64,000 nucleotides of DNA from Streptomyces iakyrus (GTDB taxonomy: Bacteria; Actinomycetota; Actinomycetes; Streptomycetales; Streptomycetaceae). Shown piece after piece: positions 1 through 8,781 of the stretch. The notes below the pieces were generated by a model. It was not told where the DNA came from. It saw only the letters and a program-made list of their open reading frames with translations, and made no database searches. The stretch covers positions 62,001 through 126,000 of the forward strand of contig NZ_JNXI01000017.1 in the NCBI RefSeq assembly GCF_000717055.1. Reading direction: 5' to 3'. The first letter of the stretch is position 1. Each line of letters opens with the position of its first letter. Made by a program: the position numbers and the translations under genes.

Positions 1-1
1 C

Positions 2-568
2 AACGCGACGATGCGGAAGCTGAGTTCCGTCACCGTCGACATCACCAACCGCACCACGAGCGGCGGCACGGTCACCAGCCACCTGGTGACAGATCTGGAC
101 GGCCGATGCAGGTCCAGGACCACCTGGTCCGGCGGCGGCGTCCTGGAGCAGATCCGGCTGGGCACGACCGACTACGTCCGTCCGAACCGGGCCTACTTGC
201 AGAAGTGGAAGAAGAAGCCGGGCGTCACCGGCGAGCAGAGGCTGTGGGTGAAGACGCCCGTCGACCCGGCCTCCCCGGGCGGCGACGGACTCACCTCCTG
301 CGAACGGCCCTTCGACTCCTTCGGTACGGCGAAGAAGGGCGGCTCCACCCGCGTCGGAGACACCAGGGCCGTCGAGGTCATCGTGACCGACAAGGCGGAC
401 AAGGAAGGGACGTACACCTTCTACGTCGCCGAGGAAGGCGAGCCGTACCTGCTGAAGACGGTGTACAAGAGCGGCGCGCAACGCACCACCACGTCGTTCA
501 GCGGTTTCGACGAGCCGCTGAACGTGCGGGCGCCGAAGCCGGGCGAGGTGCTGAGCGCCGGGGGCTGA
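2..568 (+). CDS. Putative lipoprotein, C-terminal part (start outside window)
   Basis: The frame is open from base 2, so the true start lies left of the window; the first Met at position 11 is internal. About 188 residues are visible. They show a charged beta-strand pattern with a TDLDG turn near residue 30, a Trp/Lys-rich hairpin, a single Cys (SCERPF) and a C-terminal FDEPLNV segment just before the stop. Streptomycete lipoproteins of the LppX/LprAFG-like type often end this way, which is the basis for the call; the lipobox itself would be upstream and cannot be seen. Function is unknown: members of this fold elsewhere bind or carry lipids, but that is only inference here. Confidence 0.55.
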   Translation, partial: NATMRKLSSVTVDITNRTTSGGTVTSHLVTDLDGRCRSRTTWSGGGVLEQIRLGTTDYVRPNRAYLQKWKKKPGVTGEQRLWVKTPVDPASPGGDGLTSCERPFDSFGTAKKGGSTRVGDTRAVEVIVTDKADKEGTYTFYVAEEGEPYLLKTVYKSGAQRTTTSFSGFDEPLNVRAPKPGEVLSAGG

Positions 569-707
569 ACACCCGCGGGACGGCAGCGCTTTCCGTTGGA
601 ATCCGGGCGTCAGCCGCCCGACTGGGACGAATCGTCACACCAGGGCTTGACGGGGTGGAGCCGGGCTCGGCCTACTGGAAGGCGCAGCCGGCCGAGTCGG
701 GGGTCTG

Positions 708-1091
708 ATGGTGCGGCGACGTGGGGCAGCGGCGGTGGGTCTGGTGGCCTGCCTGCTGATGCTGCTGCACCTCGTCACCCCGGGGCTCGTGGACGAGGCG
801 CGCTCCGCGGTGCCGGTCACGATGGCGGACACGACGAAGCCGGGCGTGGCCCCGAGCGCCGGGGCCGAAGGGGCCGAGGAGCCCTGTCCGTGCGAGGAGG
901 AGCCGTCCGGGCGGCAGCTCGCGGCGCGGACGCCGCGGGCGGCGGGGGCGACCGGGACGAGCACGGTGGTGACCGGGGCGGCCGTGCCGGGCGGGAGTGG
1001 TGCGCACCTGCGTGCGGCGGGAGCGCCTCCGTGTCCGGTGGCGGTCGGATCCGCCCCGAGTACCGCCCGGTTGCAGACGTTCCGCTGCTGA
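708..1091 (+). CDS. Small exported protein of unknown function
   Basis: This 127-residue protein starts MVRRRGAAAVG and has one hydrophobic segment at about residues 8-27, followed by a low-complexity Ala/Gly/Pro/Glu-rich tail. That looks like an N-terminal signal or anchor with an extracytoplasmic tail. A CPC motif sits near residue 60 and two more Cys lie near the C-terminus. I do not recognise a family. Third-position GC is high throughout, which supports coding. It is followed at 115 bases by the acetyltransferase gene on the same strand, so the two may be co-transcribed, but no strong ribosome binding site marks the start. Confidence 0.5.
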   Translation: MVRRRGAAAVGLVACLLMLLHLVTPGLVDEARSAVPVTMADTTKPGVAPSAGAEGAEEPCPCEEEPSGRQLAARTPRAAGATGTSTVVTGAAVPGGSGAHLRAAGAPPCPVAVGSAPSTARLQTFRC

Positions 1092-1206
1092 GTGACGGCA
1101 GTACCGACCAGGGCCTGCGCCGTGCGGCCCGAGTACTGCCTGGTGCCGGTACGCGGTGATGTGCAGGCCTTCATGTGTCCCCATCCCGATGACACAGGAG
1201 GCAGAG

Positions 1207-2292
1207 TTGCCTGGAAAGCGCGTTCTCGTTCTGAGGCCGGACGAACTCGGCCCCAACGACAAGAAGATGTGGCGGGAGATCCGGACGGAGTCCGGCGCCC
1301 CGGCGAACCCCTTTCTCGACCCGGTGTTCACCGCGGCCGTGGGGCAGGTCAGGCCGGCTGCCCGAGTGGCGGTGCTGCAGGACGACGGCTCCCCCGTGGG
1401 GTTCTTCCCGTACGAGGCCGGGGTGCTGGGGCGGGGCCGGGCCATCGGGCTGGGGGTGTCCGACAGTCAGGGGGCCGTGCTGCGCCCCGGGGTACGGCTG
1501 GACGCCCGCCGGCTGTTACGGGTCTGCGGGCTGGCGTCCTGGGAGTTCGACAACCTCGAAGCCGGCCAGGAGGCGTTCGCGCCGCACGCGGTCGAGGAGC
1601 TCGCCTCCCCGGTCGTCGACATCGGCGACGGTTTCGAGGCGTACGCGCGACGGCTGCGGGCGCAGTCGCCGGGCTTCCTGAGACAGACCCTGGCCAAGGA
1701 GCGCAAGCTGGCCCGGCAGGTCGGCGAGGTGCGCTTCGTGTACGACGCCGGGGACCCCGGCGCGCTGCGGGCTCTGATGGAGTGGAAGTCGGCACAATAT
1801 CGGCGGACCGGACGGCGGGACCGGTTCGCCCAGGAGTGGATCACCCGGTTGGTGGGGCTGCTCGGGAGGAGCGAGGACCCGGAGTGCCGCGGGGTGCTGT
1901 CCGTGCTGTACGCCGCGGACCGGCCGGTGGCCGCGCACTTCGGGCTGCGGTCGCGCACGGTGCTGTCCTGGTGGTTCCCGGCCTACGACCGCGCGTACGC
2001 CAAGTACTCCCCCGGTCTCGTGCTGCAGTTGAGGATGCTGGAGGCCGCGGCGGCCGACGGCGTCGAGATGCTTGATCTGGGAAGCGGTCCGGCCCGCTAC
2101 AAGGAGTCGCTCAAGACGCGCGACCTGCGCGTGTACGAAGGAGCTGTGGTACGGGCGGTGCCGGGAGGAGCCGTGCACTGGCTGGGCCGGGAGCCCGCCC
2201 GGGCGGCCCGCCGCTTCGTCCGCAACCGGCCCGGCCTGGCCGCCGCGGCGGCGCGGGCCCTGGAGGAAGTCGGCCGGCTGCGCGGTGGCTGA
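1207..2292 (+). CDS. GNAT-fold acetyltransferase, CelD/BcsL family
   Basis: A 361-residue protein. The TTG start at 1207 is chosen because a clean AGGAGG lies 5 bases upstream; an ATG at 1156 in the same frame has no such signal. Residues about 140-310 match the CelD/BcsL-like GNAT fold: an acceptor-side segment (WKSAQYRRTGRRDRF), the strand-loop AAHFGLRS, then WWFPAYDRAYAKYSPG and LDLGSGPARYKESLK, typical of this family near its C-terminus. Family members transfer acyl groups and are often linked to exopolysaccharide or cell-envelope modification. The substrate here is unknown. A perfect hairpin terminator follows directly. Confidence 0.8.
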   Translation: MPGKRVLVLRPDELGPNDKKMWREIRTESGAPANPFLDPVFTAAVGQVRPAARVAVLQDDGSPVGFFPYEAGVLGRGRAIGLGVSDSQGAVLRPGVRLDARRLLRVCGLASWEFDNLEAGQEAFAPHAVEELASPVVDIGDGFEAYARRLRAQSPGFLRQTLAKERKLARQVGEVRFVYDAGDPGALRALMEWKSAQYRRTGRRDRFAQEWITRLVGLLGRSEDPECRGVLSVLYAADRPVAAHFGLRSRTVLSWWFPAYDRAYAKYSPGLVLQLRMLEAAAADGVEMLDLGSGPARYKESLKTRDLRVYEGAVVRAVPGGAVHWLGREPARAARRFVRNRPGLAAAAARALEEVGRLRGG

Positions 2293-2299
2293 GACCGGC

Positions 2300-2325
2300 G
2301 CGCCCGGCTCCGGGGAGCCGGGCGC
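2300..2325. terminator. Bidirectional hairpin terminator
   Basis: Perfect 12-bp inverted repeat (2300-2311 and 2314-2325, GCGCCCGGCTCC and its complement) with a tiny loop. It sits in the 47-base gap between two convergent genes, ending at 2292 (+) and 2340 (-). There is no U-tract, as is usual in Streptomyces. Confidence 0.7.
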
Positions 2326-2339
2326 GGTGTGCGGTCCGG

Positions 2340-2930
2340 TCAGCCCGTGGCGGTCCAGCTGTGCGCGACGTCCACGATGACGCGGTCGTCCAGCTGCTGC
2401 ACCCGGAAGGGCAGCCGGGCGCGGACGCCGAGGCCGATCTGGGTCTCGCCCTCGAAGCTGCCCGCGAACCTGGTGTCCCGGAAGGTGCGGTACCCGGTGA
2501 GGTCCACGCCCGGCAGCGGACGCGCCACCCGGCCCGGGTACGTGGCCGCGCCGGTCTCCGGGTCGTAAGCGGGCGCGACGACCCGCACCGCGAGGACGGC
2601 GCCGCCGGCCACGGGGATCTCGCGCCCCGAACCGTCCTGGTAGAGCCGGGTGACGTACTGGACGCTGTAGCCGACACCGCTGCCGGCGCCCGGCACGTCG
2701 ACGACCATCCGGTCGAAGCAGGTGTGACGGCCGGTCCTGACGTTCGTCATGGGCGCGACGGTGGCGCCGGCGTCCGTCTTGGCCAGGCTTCCCCAGCCGG
2801 TCGGACACGTCGTGGCCTTCGTGGTGGAGCGCGAGGTGGCGTCCGGTGCGGCGCCGGCCGGGACCGCCGCCACTCCCACCGTCGCGCCGACGAGCGCGAG
2901 AGTCGCGCATGCTCTTCTGATGCGTACCAT
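2340..2930 (-). CDS. Exported AMIN-like domain protein
   Basis: A 196-residue protein with start taken at MVRIRRACATL, because this begins a typical Sec signal peptide (basic start, hydrophobic core, cleavage near AGA-AP around residue 27); a longer frame upstream encodes no signal-like sequence. The mature part has the pattern GRHTCFDRMVVDVPG, GYSVQYV, RLYQDGSG and, at the end, FRVQQLDDRVIVDVAHSW, which is the AMIN-like fold seen in many secreted streptomycete proteins. AMIN domains elsewhere bind peptidoglycan or other envelope polymers. It is convergent with the acetyltransferase gene and divergent from the phosphatase gene that starts at 3080. Confidence 0.7.
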   Translation of the reverse strand: MVRIRRACATLALVGATVGVAAVPAGAAPDATSRSTTKATTCPTGWGSLAKTDAGATVAPMTNVRTGRHTCFDRMVVDVPGAGSGVGYSVQYVTRLYQDGSGREIPVAGGAVLAVRVVAPAYDPETGAATYPGRVARPLPGVDLTGYRTFRDTRFAGSFEGETQIGLGVRARLPFRVQQLDDRVIVDVAHSWTATG

Positions 2931-3079
2931 TGCCGCCCCCGAGGCTTGCATGTGGCTGATGTGGGGTGAGACGGCCGGGCGGGCCGAAAGGTTGCACTTG
3001 CCGCGCCGGACCGCCGGGCATGGCACATCCTGGTGGGGAGCGATTGGTGTCCGGTGCGTCCGTACCGGGAGGACGCGAC

Positions 3080-5638
3080 ATGGATGAGGCAGCCGCCGTA
3101 CCGGACGGGCCGCGGCCGGCCGACGGCCGGAGCCGGGACGGGGCTGGGAGCCGGGCCCCGGCCGGGGGCCCGGGCCGGATCGAGGACGCCCTGACGGACT
3201 CGCTGGTGGAGGCCGTGCGGGACCTCGACGGCTACGGCGGACTGGTCTACCTGCGTTCCCGCGACCGGCGCTCGCTGGTGCTCGCGATGGTCACCGGCGT
3301 GCCCCGCTCGCTGCTCAAGGCCTGGTGGCGGGTGCCGGTCGGGGGTGCCCTGCCCATGGCGGAGGCGTACCGGCGCGACGAGACGCTGTGGCTGCCGGAC
3401 GAGCGCGCCACCATGGTGCGCTTCCCGCACTTCACCGCGGGGCTGCCCTACTCCTTCGGCTCCGCCTACCAGCCCGTCCGGACCGGCGGTGAGACCGTCG
3501 GCGTCCTGGTCGTGCTGCGCTCGGCCAGCCGGGCGCCGATGGACGTGGAGACGGTGGACCACGCGCTGCGTCCCGCCGAGCGGGCCATGGAAGACCGCCT
3601 CGCCGCACACCCGCCCGGCGCGGGCGCCGCCGCCCGCCGCGTCGAGTACGACGACGAGCCGATCAGCGTGCGGCTGCCCACCTCCGGCGCCGACCCGGTC
3701 CGGGTGGGCCTCATCGACTGGGACCTGGACAGCGACCGGTGCGCGGCGGACGACGAGGCCCTCGCCCTGCTGGGCATCGACCGGGCGGACTACGGCGGCA
3801 CCATCGCGGACGTCGAGTCCCGTGTCAGCCCTGACGACCTGCACGAACTGCGGGAGAGCCGGCACGACGTGCTGGCCGGCGGCCGGGTCAGGTCCCGTCA
3901 CTTCCGGGTGCGGGACACGTCCATGGGCGAGGAGGAGACCGGCTACCGGCCGGTCGAACTGTGGGGCCATCTCGTGCACGCCGGCCCCGGCTCCCCTCGG
4001 ATCCTGGTGGGCGCCCTCGTCGACGCGGCCGGCGGACTCACCGCGGCCGAGGCGGCCGAGCGGCTGCCGGACGGGATCTTCTCACTGGACCAGGACGGCC
4101 GTCTGACCTACGCCAACCGCCGCTGCGAGGAGCTGCTGGATTCCGGCCGGGAAGAGCTCTTCGGCCGCTATCCGTGGGAAGTGATCACCTGGCTGAGGGA
4201 TCCCGCGTACGAGGACCGCTACCGGGCGGCGATGCTGTCGCAGGAGCCGGTGTCCTTCCTCGTCCGCCATCCCGGGGGGAGCTGGCTGAGCTTCGTGCTG
4301 TACCCGGACGTGCACGGCCTGACCGGCCGGGTCTCCCCGACCGGGCCGCCCACCGGGGCCGAACAGGGTCCGGAGGCCGGTGCCGCCGCCGCTCCCGCCG
4401 CCGCGGCCGGGGCGCCCCCGCCCGTGCCGGTCACCGCCGCGCGTGCCGGAGCGCTCTACCACGTGGTGCAGATGGCGAGCGTGCTCACCGAGGCGGTCAC
4501 CGTGCGCGACGTCTGCCGGGCCGTGGCCGAGCAGCTGCTGCCCGCCTTCGGCGCCCGGGAGCTGGCGCTGTACACCGTCCGCGAGGGCCGGATGTACCTG
4601 CTGTGGGAGTCGGGATACCCGGAGGACTTCCTCACCCCGTTCGAAGGCGTCACCCTCGACACACAACTGCCCGGCGTCCACGCCCTCACCACCCGGCTCC
4701 CGCTGTTCTTCGAGTCGCCCGAGGCCCTCTCCCTCGCCTATCCGGGCATCACCCTGGACCGCATGAACGCCTGGGCGTTCCTGCCGCTGATCGCCTCCGG
4801 CCGTTCCGTCGGCTCGTGCATCCTCGGCTGGGAGGCCCCGCACCGCTTCACCGCGGACGAACGCTCCGCCCTCACCGCGCTGAGCGGCCTGGCCGCCCAG
4901 GCGATGGAACGGGCCCGGCTCTACGACGCGGAGTCCGCCGTCGCCCGCGGCCTCCAGGAGGGGCTGCTGCCGCACCGCCTGCCCGCCGTCGAGGGTCTGC
5001 GCACGACCGGCCGCTATCTGCCCGGTACGCAGGGCATGGCGATCGGCGGGGACTGGTACGACGTGATCACCACCGGGCGTGGGGTGGCCCTGGTCATCGG
5101 GGACGTCGAGGGGCACAGCGTCGGCGCCGCGGCGGTGATGGGGCAACTGCGCAGTGCGGTCCACGCCTTCGCCGCGAGCGAGCGCCCGCCACAGGAGGTC
5201 ATCACGCACACCAACCGGCTGCTGACCGAGCTGGAATCGGACGCCTTCGCCACCTGCTGCTACATCGAACTCGACCCGGGCACCGGACGGGCTCTCGCGG
5301 TGCGGGCAGGTCATCCCCCGCCGCTGCTGCGCCACCCCGACGGGCGGGCCGAGACCCTGGATCTCGCGGGCGGCGTCATGCTGGGCGTGCAGCCCGACTC
5401 GGAGTACCCCGTCACCGCGCTCACCCTGGCTCCCGGCAGTGTTCTCGCCCTGTACACCGACGGGTTGGTGGAGCGGCCCGGCAGCGACATCGAGACCGGC
5501 ATCGACGCGGTCCGGCGCCGGCTGTCCGAGACGCCGGCGGACTCGGTGGAGCATCTCGCCGACCGGCTGGTGGGGACGGCCCGGCAGGCCCGGGAGCGGC
5601 CGGACGACGTGGCGCTGCTGCTGACGGCGTACCGGTGA
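3080..5638 (+). CDS. PAS/GAF sensor with SpoIIE-type PP2C phosphatase
   Basis: An 852-residue cytoplasmic regulator. The ATG at 3080 follows GGGAGGA by 6 bases. Order of domains: GAF-like sensor (about 30-170), a PAS-like block (about 205-320), a PAS domain (about 325-430, beginning LPDGIFSLDQDG), a low-complexity Ala/Pro linker, a GAF domain (about 455-615) and a PP2C/SpoIIE phosphatase (about 620-850). Metal-binding phosphatase motifs are intact: GGDWYDV near 657, GDVEGHS near 676, YTDGLVE, and DDVALLL at the C-terminus. Such proteins dephosphorylate anti-anti-sigma factors and so tune a sigma-B-type stress response; no partner switch genes lie in this window. The protein is paralogous to the gene at 6436-8568. 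Confidence 0.9.
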   Translation: MDEAAAVPDGPRPADGRSRDGAGSRAPAGGPGRIEDALTDSLVEAVRDLDGYGGLVYLRSRDRRSLVLAMVTGVPRSLLKAWWRVPVGGALPMAEAYRRDETLWLPDERATMVRFPHFTAGLPYSFGSAYQPVRTGGETVGVLVVLRSASRAPMDVETVDHALRPAERAMEDRLAAHPPGAGAAARRVEYDDEPISVRLPTSGADPVRVGLIDWDLDSDRCAADDEALALLGIDRADYGGTIADVESRVSPDDLHELRESRHDVLAGGRVRSRHFRVRDTSMGEEETGYRPVELWGHLVHAGPGSPRILVGALVDAAGGLTAAEAAERLPDGIFSLDQDGRLTYANRRCEELLDSGREELFGRYPWEVITWLRDPAYEDRYRAAMLSQEPVSFLVRHPGGSWLSFVLYPDVHGLTGRVSPTGPPTGAEQGPEAGAAAAPAAAAGAPPPVPVTAARAGALYHVVQMASVLTEAVTVRDVCRAVAEQLLPAFGARELALYTVREGRMYLLWESGYPEDFLTPFEGVTLDTQLPGVHALTTRLPLFFESPEALSLAYPGITLDRMNAWAFLPLIASGRSVGSCILGWEAPHRFTADERSALTALSGLAAQAMERARLYDAESAVARGLQEGLLPHRLPAVEGLRTTGRYLPGTQGMAIGGDWYDVITTGRGVALVIGDVEGHSVGAAAVMGQLRSAVHAFAASERPPQEVITHTNRLLTELESDAFATCCYIELDPGTGRALAVRAGHPPPLLRHPDGRAETLDLAGGVMLGVQPDSEYPVTALTLAPGSVLALYTDGLVERPGSDIETGIDAVRRRLSETPADSVEHLADRLVGTARQARERPDDVALLLTAYR

Positions 5639-5743
5639 ATGCCGGGCCCGGCTGCGGGCAGGCTGCCCGGACGCCCGGCCGGATGACCGAACGGCCATAC
5701 GAAGCGGCGCGGAGTACCGTGGGCGGGACCGGCGAGCAAGGCG

Positions 5744-6445
5744 GTGGTGGCGGTGGAGTGGCGGCGGTACGCCGAGCAGATGGCGCAGCTCGCCCGGGAC
5801 CTGGTCGCCCAGGATTCGGTGCAGGCGACGCTGGACGCGGTCTCGGCGGCGGCGGTGGAGCTGGTCGAGGGCTGCGACGCGGCGGGGATCCTGACGGTTT
5901 CGAAGGGCCGGGCCGTGACGCTGGCCGTGTGCGGCGACATGGTCGAGGAGTCGGACCGGTTGCAGGGCGAGCTCGGCGAGGGCCCCTGCTTCGACGCCGC
6001 GCGCCGCGTGGACGGCGAGCGGCTGTTCCGCATCGCCGACATGACCCGGCCGCAGCCGTCCTGGCCCCGCTACAGCCGGGCCGCTCGCGACCTCGGGATC
6101 GGCAGCATGACCGGCGCTCTGCTCTACACCGACGAGGAGGACTTCGGCGCGCTGAACCTGTACTCGCGCCGTCCCGGGGCATTCGGCAAGGACATCGAGT
6201 CGGCGGGCTGGCTGCTCGCCTCCCATGCCGCCGTCGCCCTGTCCACGGCCCGTACCGTCGACCAGCTGGAGCACGCCCTGGAGACGCGGCACGCCATCGG
6301 TGAGGCCATGGGCATCCTGATGGAGCGCCATCGGATGAGCGAGGACGAGGCCTTCGGCGTGCTGCGGCGCATCTCCCAGGACCACAACCTCAAGCTGCGC
6401 GACGTGGCGCGGCGGGTCCGGGCCCAGCCCTCCGGTCAGGTCTGA
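5744..6445 (+). CDS. GAF-ANTAR transcription antitermination regulator
   Basis: A 233-residue protein with a GTG start at 5744; the next GTGs at 5747 and 5753 are possible alternatives. An N-terminal GAF domain (about 15-160) contains GPCFDA and the DFGALNLYS strand typical of this class. A C-terminal ANTAR domain (about 172-230) carries the helical signature AIGEAMGILMERHRMSEDEAF followed by DVARRV. ANTAR proteins bind paired RNA hairpins and prevent termination, with the GAF domain sensing a ligand or redox state. It lies between two SpoIIE phosphatase genes and overlaps the 3' end of the convergent one by 10 bases. Confidence 0.9.
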   Translation: MVAVEWRRYAEQMAQLARDLVAQDSVQATLDAVSAAAVELVEGCDAAGILTVSKGRAVTLAVCGDMVEESDRLQGELGEGPCFDAARRVDGERLFRIADMTRPQPSWPRYSRAARDLGIGSMTGALLYTDEEDFGALNLYSRRPGAFGKDIESAGWLLASHAAVALSTARTVDQLEHALETRHAIGEAMGILMERHRMSEDEAFGVLRRISQDHNLKLRDVARRVRAQPSGQV

Positions 6446-8568
6446 CCGTCCGGCAGGCTCATGGCCCGCAGGAGGAGCACCGCGATGTCGTCGTTGTGCT
6501 GTCCGGTGGGTGTGGTGTGGCGGACGAGCCGGTCGATGAGCCGCTCCAGGTCCTGCCCGTCGGCGGCGTCCAGGTGCCCGGCCAGGTCGGTCGTGGTGCG
6601 GGTGGCGTCGGTGCCGGGGAGTTCGACCAGGCCGTCGGTGTAGAGGGCGAGGGTCGTGCCGGGGAACAGGGGCACGGTGGTGACCGGGTAGTCGCCGCCG
6701 GTGCCGATGCCCAGCAGCGGGCCGGGGTCGACGTCCAGGACCCGGGCGGGGTGCCGGGCGTGACGCAGCAGCGGCGGCACGTGTCCCGCGCTGGCGAAGG
6801 ACGCCTGCCGGCCGGCCAGGTCGAGGTGGACGTAGAGGCAGGAGACGAGCAGGTCGGAGTCGAGGTCGGCCAGGAGCCGGTTGGTGCGGGCCAGGACCTG
6901 GCCGGGTGCGGCGCCGGCGGTGGCGTGGGCGTGGATGGCGGTGCGGACCTGGCCCATGAGGGCCGCGGCGGCGACACTGTGGCCCTCCACGTCGCCGATG
7001 ACGGCGGCCGCGGTGGTGTCGTTCACGCGCAGGACGTCGAAGAAGTCGCCGCCGACCTCGGTGCCGTGGCCGGCCGGCAGGTAGCGGGCGGCGACGTCGA
7101 GGCCGGGCAGGCGCGGCAGGGCCCGGGGCAGCAGGACGCGCTGCAGTTCTTGCACGAGCCGGAGTTTGGTGTCGTAGAGCCGGGCGCGGTCGAGGGCCTG
7201 GGCGATCAGGCCGGACAGCGAGGTGAGGACGGCGCGTTCGTCGGCGGTGAAGGTGTGCGGCTGGGCGTAGGACAGGATGCAACAGCCGACCGGCCGGCCG
7301 GAAATGATCAGGGGGAGGAACGCCCAGGCCTGCTTGTCGCTGATCTGGGGTGCTCTGGGGTAGCCGGCGGCCAGTTCCACGGGGTCGGCGAAGAAGGCGG
7401 GGGTGCCGCTGGCGAGGACCTGGCCCGCGGGGGTGAGGTCGGTGTCCAGGGACAGCGCGTCGAGCCGCTCCATGACCTCGGCCGGGTAGCCGTGGTAGCC
7501 GGTGATCTTCAGCCGTCCGGCGTCGACGCCGGACAGCACCAGACCCTGGGCGCCGAAGGCGGGCAGGATCTGGTGGGCGATCAGCGCGACGAGGTCGCGC
7601 ACGGTCACCGACTCGGTGAGCGCGGCGGCCAGGTGCACGAGTTGGTAGAGGCGTCCCGTCGGTGCCGCGGCGGGCTGCCGCGCGCCTGCGGGCGGCGGGC
7701 CGCCGGCCTGCTCCGTGCTCGGCAGGACGCGGACGCTGATGCCGCTGGTGTCGGGATAGAGCTGGAAGGTCAGCGGCTGGTCCGGGGGGCGGAGCGCGGT
7801 GAAGGAGACGGGGGCGCGGCTGACCACCGCCGTGCGGTAGTGGTCCTCGTAGACGGGGTCGTCGAGCCACGACAGGGACTGCCAGGGTCTGGTGCCCAGG
7901 AGCCGGTCGGCGCCGCGGCCGAGCAGGCGGGCCGCGGTGGCGGTGATGAAGGTGACGCGGCCCTCCAAGTCGAGGGCCAGGGCGCCTTCGGGGAGGCGTT
8001 CGAGGTAGTCGGCGGCGGCCAGGCCGGTCTGCGCAGGGTGGCGAGTGGCGTCCACCGGGACGACCCGCGGCAGCTCGGGCAGGGACGGCGGCTGGGGGGC
8101 GTCGTCCAGGAGGCGGGCCATGCGGCGGGCGCTGGAGGTGATGTGGCCGCGTTCGCGTGGCGTGATCCGGCGCGGCCGGCCGGCGGGCCACATCAGCACG
8201 AGGCCGCCCCACGGGCGCCGTACGCCGGTCAGTGGGACGGCGACGAGTGCGAACGGGTAGGGCAGGACGGCGGCGGCGCGGGGGTAGCGGCGGGCCATGT
8301 CGTCCTGGCCGACCACGCTGACCAGGGTGTCGTCGTGGATCGCGTCGGCGACCGGGACCGGTGCGCTCAGGGGCAGCCGCCGCCAGGGGGCGGTGAAGGC
8401 CACCGGCAGACCGCACAGGGCCACCAGACGCAGCACCGGTTCGGCCTCCTCGATGAGGTAGAGGCCGCCGATCGAGGCGCCGGTGCCGCGCACGGTGTCG
8501 GCCAGGGCCGCCCCCAGGGCGTCGTCCGGTGATCCGGCGCTGCCGGGGTGCTCGTTGCTCCCGGGCAT
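6436..8568 (-). CDS. PAS/GAF sensor with SpoIIE-type PP2C phosphatase (paralogue)
   Basis: A 710-residue protein; the ATG at 8568 follows GGGAGG by 5 bases. Architecture mirrors the 3080-5638 protein without its first PAS-like block: GAF-like sensor (about 15-150), PAS (about 185-290, LPEGALALDLEGRVTF), GAF (about 310-480) and SpoIIE/PP2C phosphatase (about 490-705). Motifs GGDFFDV, GDVEGHS, LYTDGLVELPG and NDDIAVLLL are present, so it should be catalytically competent. Likely substrates are phosphorylated anti-anti-sigma factors. It converges on the GAF-ANTAR gene with a 10-base overlap. An inverted repeat lies 19 bases upstream of its start. Confidence 0.9.
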   Translation of the reverse strand: MPGSNEHPGSAGSPDDALGAALADTVRGTGASIGGLYLIEEAEPVLRLVALCGLPVAFTAPWRRLPLSAPVPVADAIHDDTLVSVVGQDDMARRYPRAAAVLPYPFALVAVPLTGVRRPWGGLVLMWPAGRPRRITPRERGHITSSARRMARLLDDAPQPPSLPELPRVVPVDATRHPAQTGLAAADYLERLPEGALALDLEGRVTFITATAARLLGRGADRLLGTRPWQSLSWLDDPVYEDHYRTAVVSRAPVSFTALRPPDQPLTFQLYPDTSGISVRVLPSTEQAGGPPPAGARQPAAAPTGRLYQLVHLAAALTESVTVRDLVALIAHQILPAFGAQGLVLSGVDAGRLKITGYHGYPAEVMERLDALSLDTDLTPAGQVLASGTPAFFADPVELAAGYPRAPQISDKQAWAFLPLIISGRPVGCCILSYAQPHTFTADERAVLTSLSGLIAQALDRARLYDTKLRLVQELQRVLLPRALPRLPGLDVAARYLPAGHGTEVGGDFFDVLRVNDTTAAAVIGDVEGHSVAAAALMGQVRTAIHAHATAGAAPGQVLARTNRLLADLDSDLLVSCLYVHLDLAGRQASFASAGHVPPLLRHARHPARVLDVDPGPLLGIGTGGDYPVTTVPLFPGTTLALYTDGLVELPGTDATRTTTDLAGHLDAADGQDLERLIDRLVRHTTPTGQHNDDIAVLLLRAMSLPDGQT

Positions 8569-8586
8569 GGTGTCCTCCCGCTCCTA

Positions 8587-8617
8587 CCCGGACGCTACGC
8601 CTGGCGGAGCGTCCGGG
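8587..8617. repeat. Inverted repeat in front of the phosphatase gene
   Basis: Perfect 10-bp arms, CCCGGACGCT (8587-8596) and AGCGTCCGGG (8608-8617), separated by 11 bases. It lies 19 bases upstream of the minus-strand phosphatase start. It could be an operator or a leader hairpin; no protein is known to me for this sequence. Confidence 0.5.
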
Positions 8618-8781
8618 CATGTCATACGAACGGGTGCCCGGTTTGTCGCCGGATGTGCAGGTCTCGGAGCGGGGCCGCAGGGCTGCCGGGAGAACGATGG
8701 TCCGGCCGTTTCCGGCGGGCGGCCGTGCGGGAGGACACCGGCTGGCAGAATCGGGAGCCCTGACGGCACCGGGAGGCCGGC

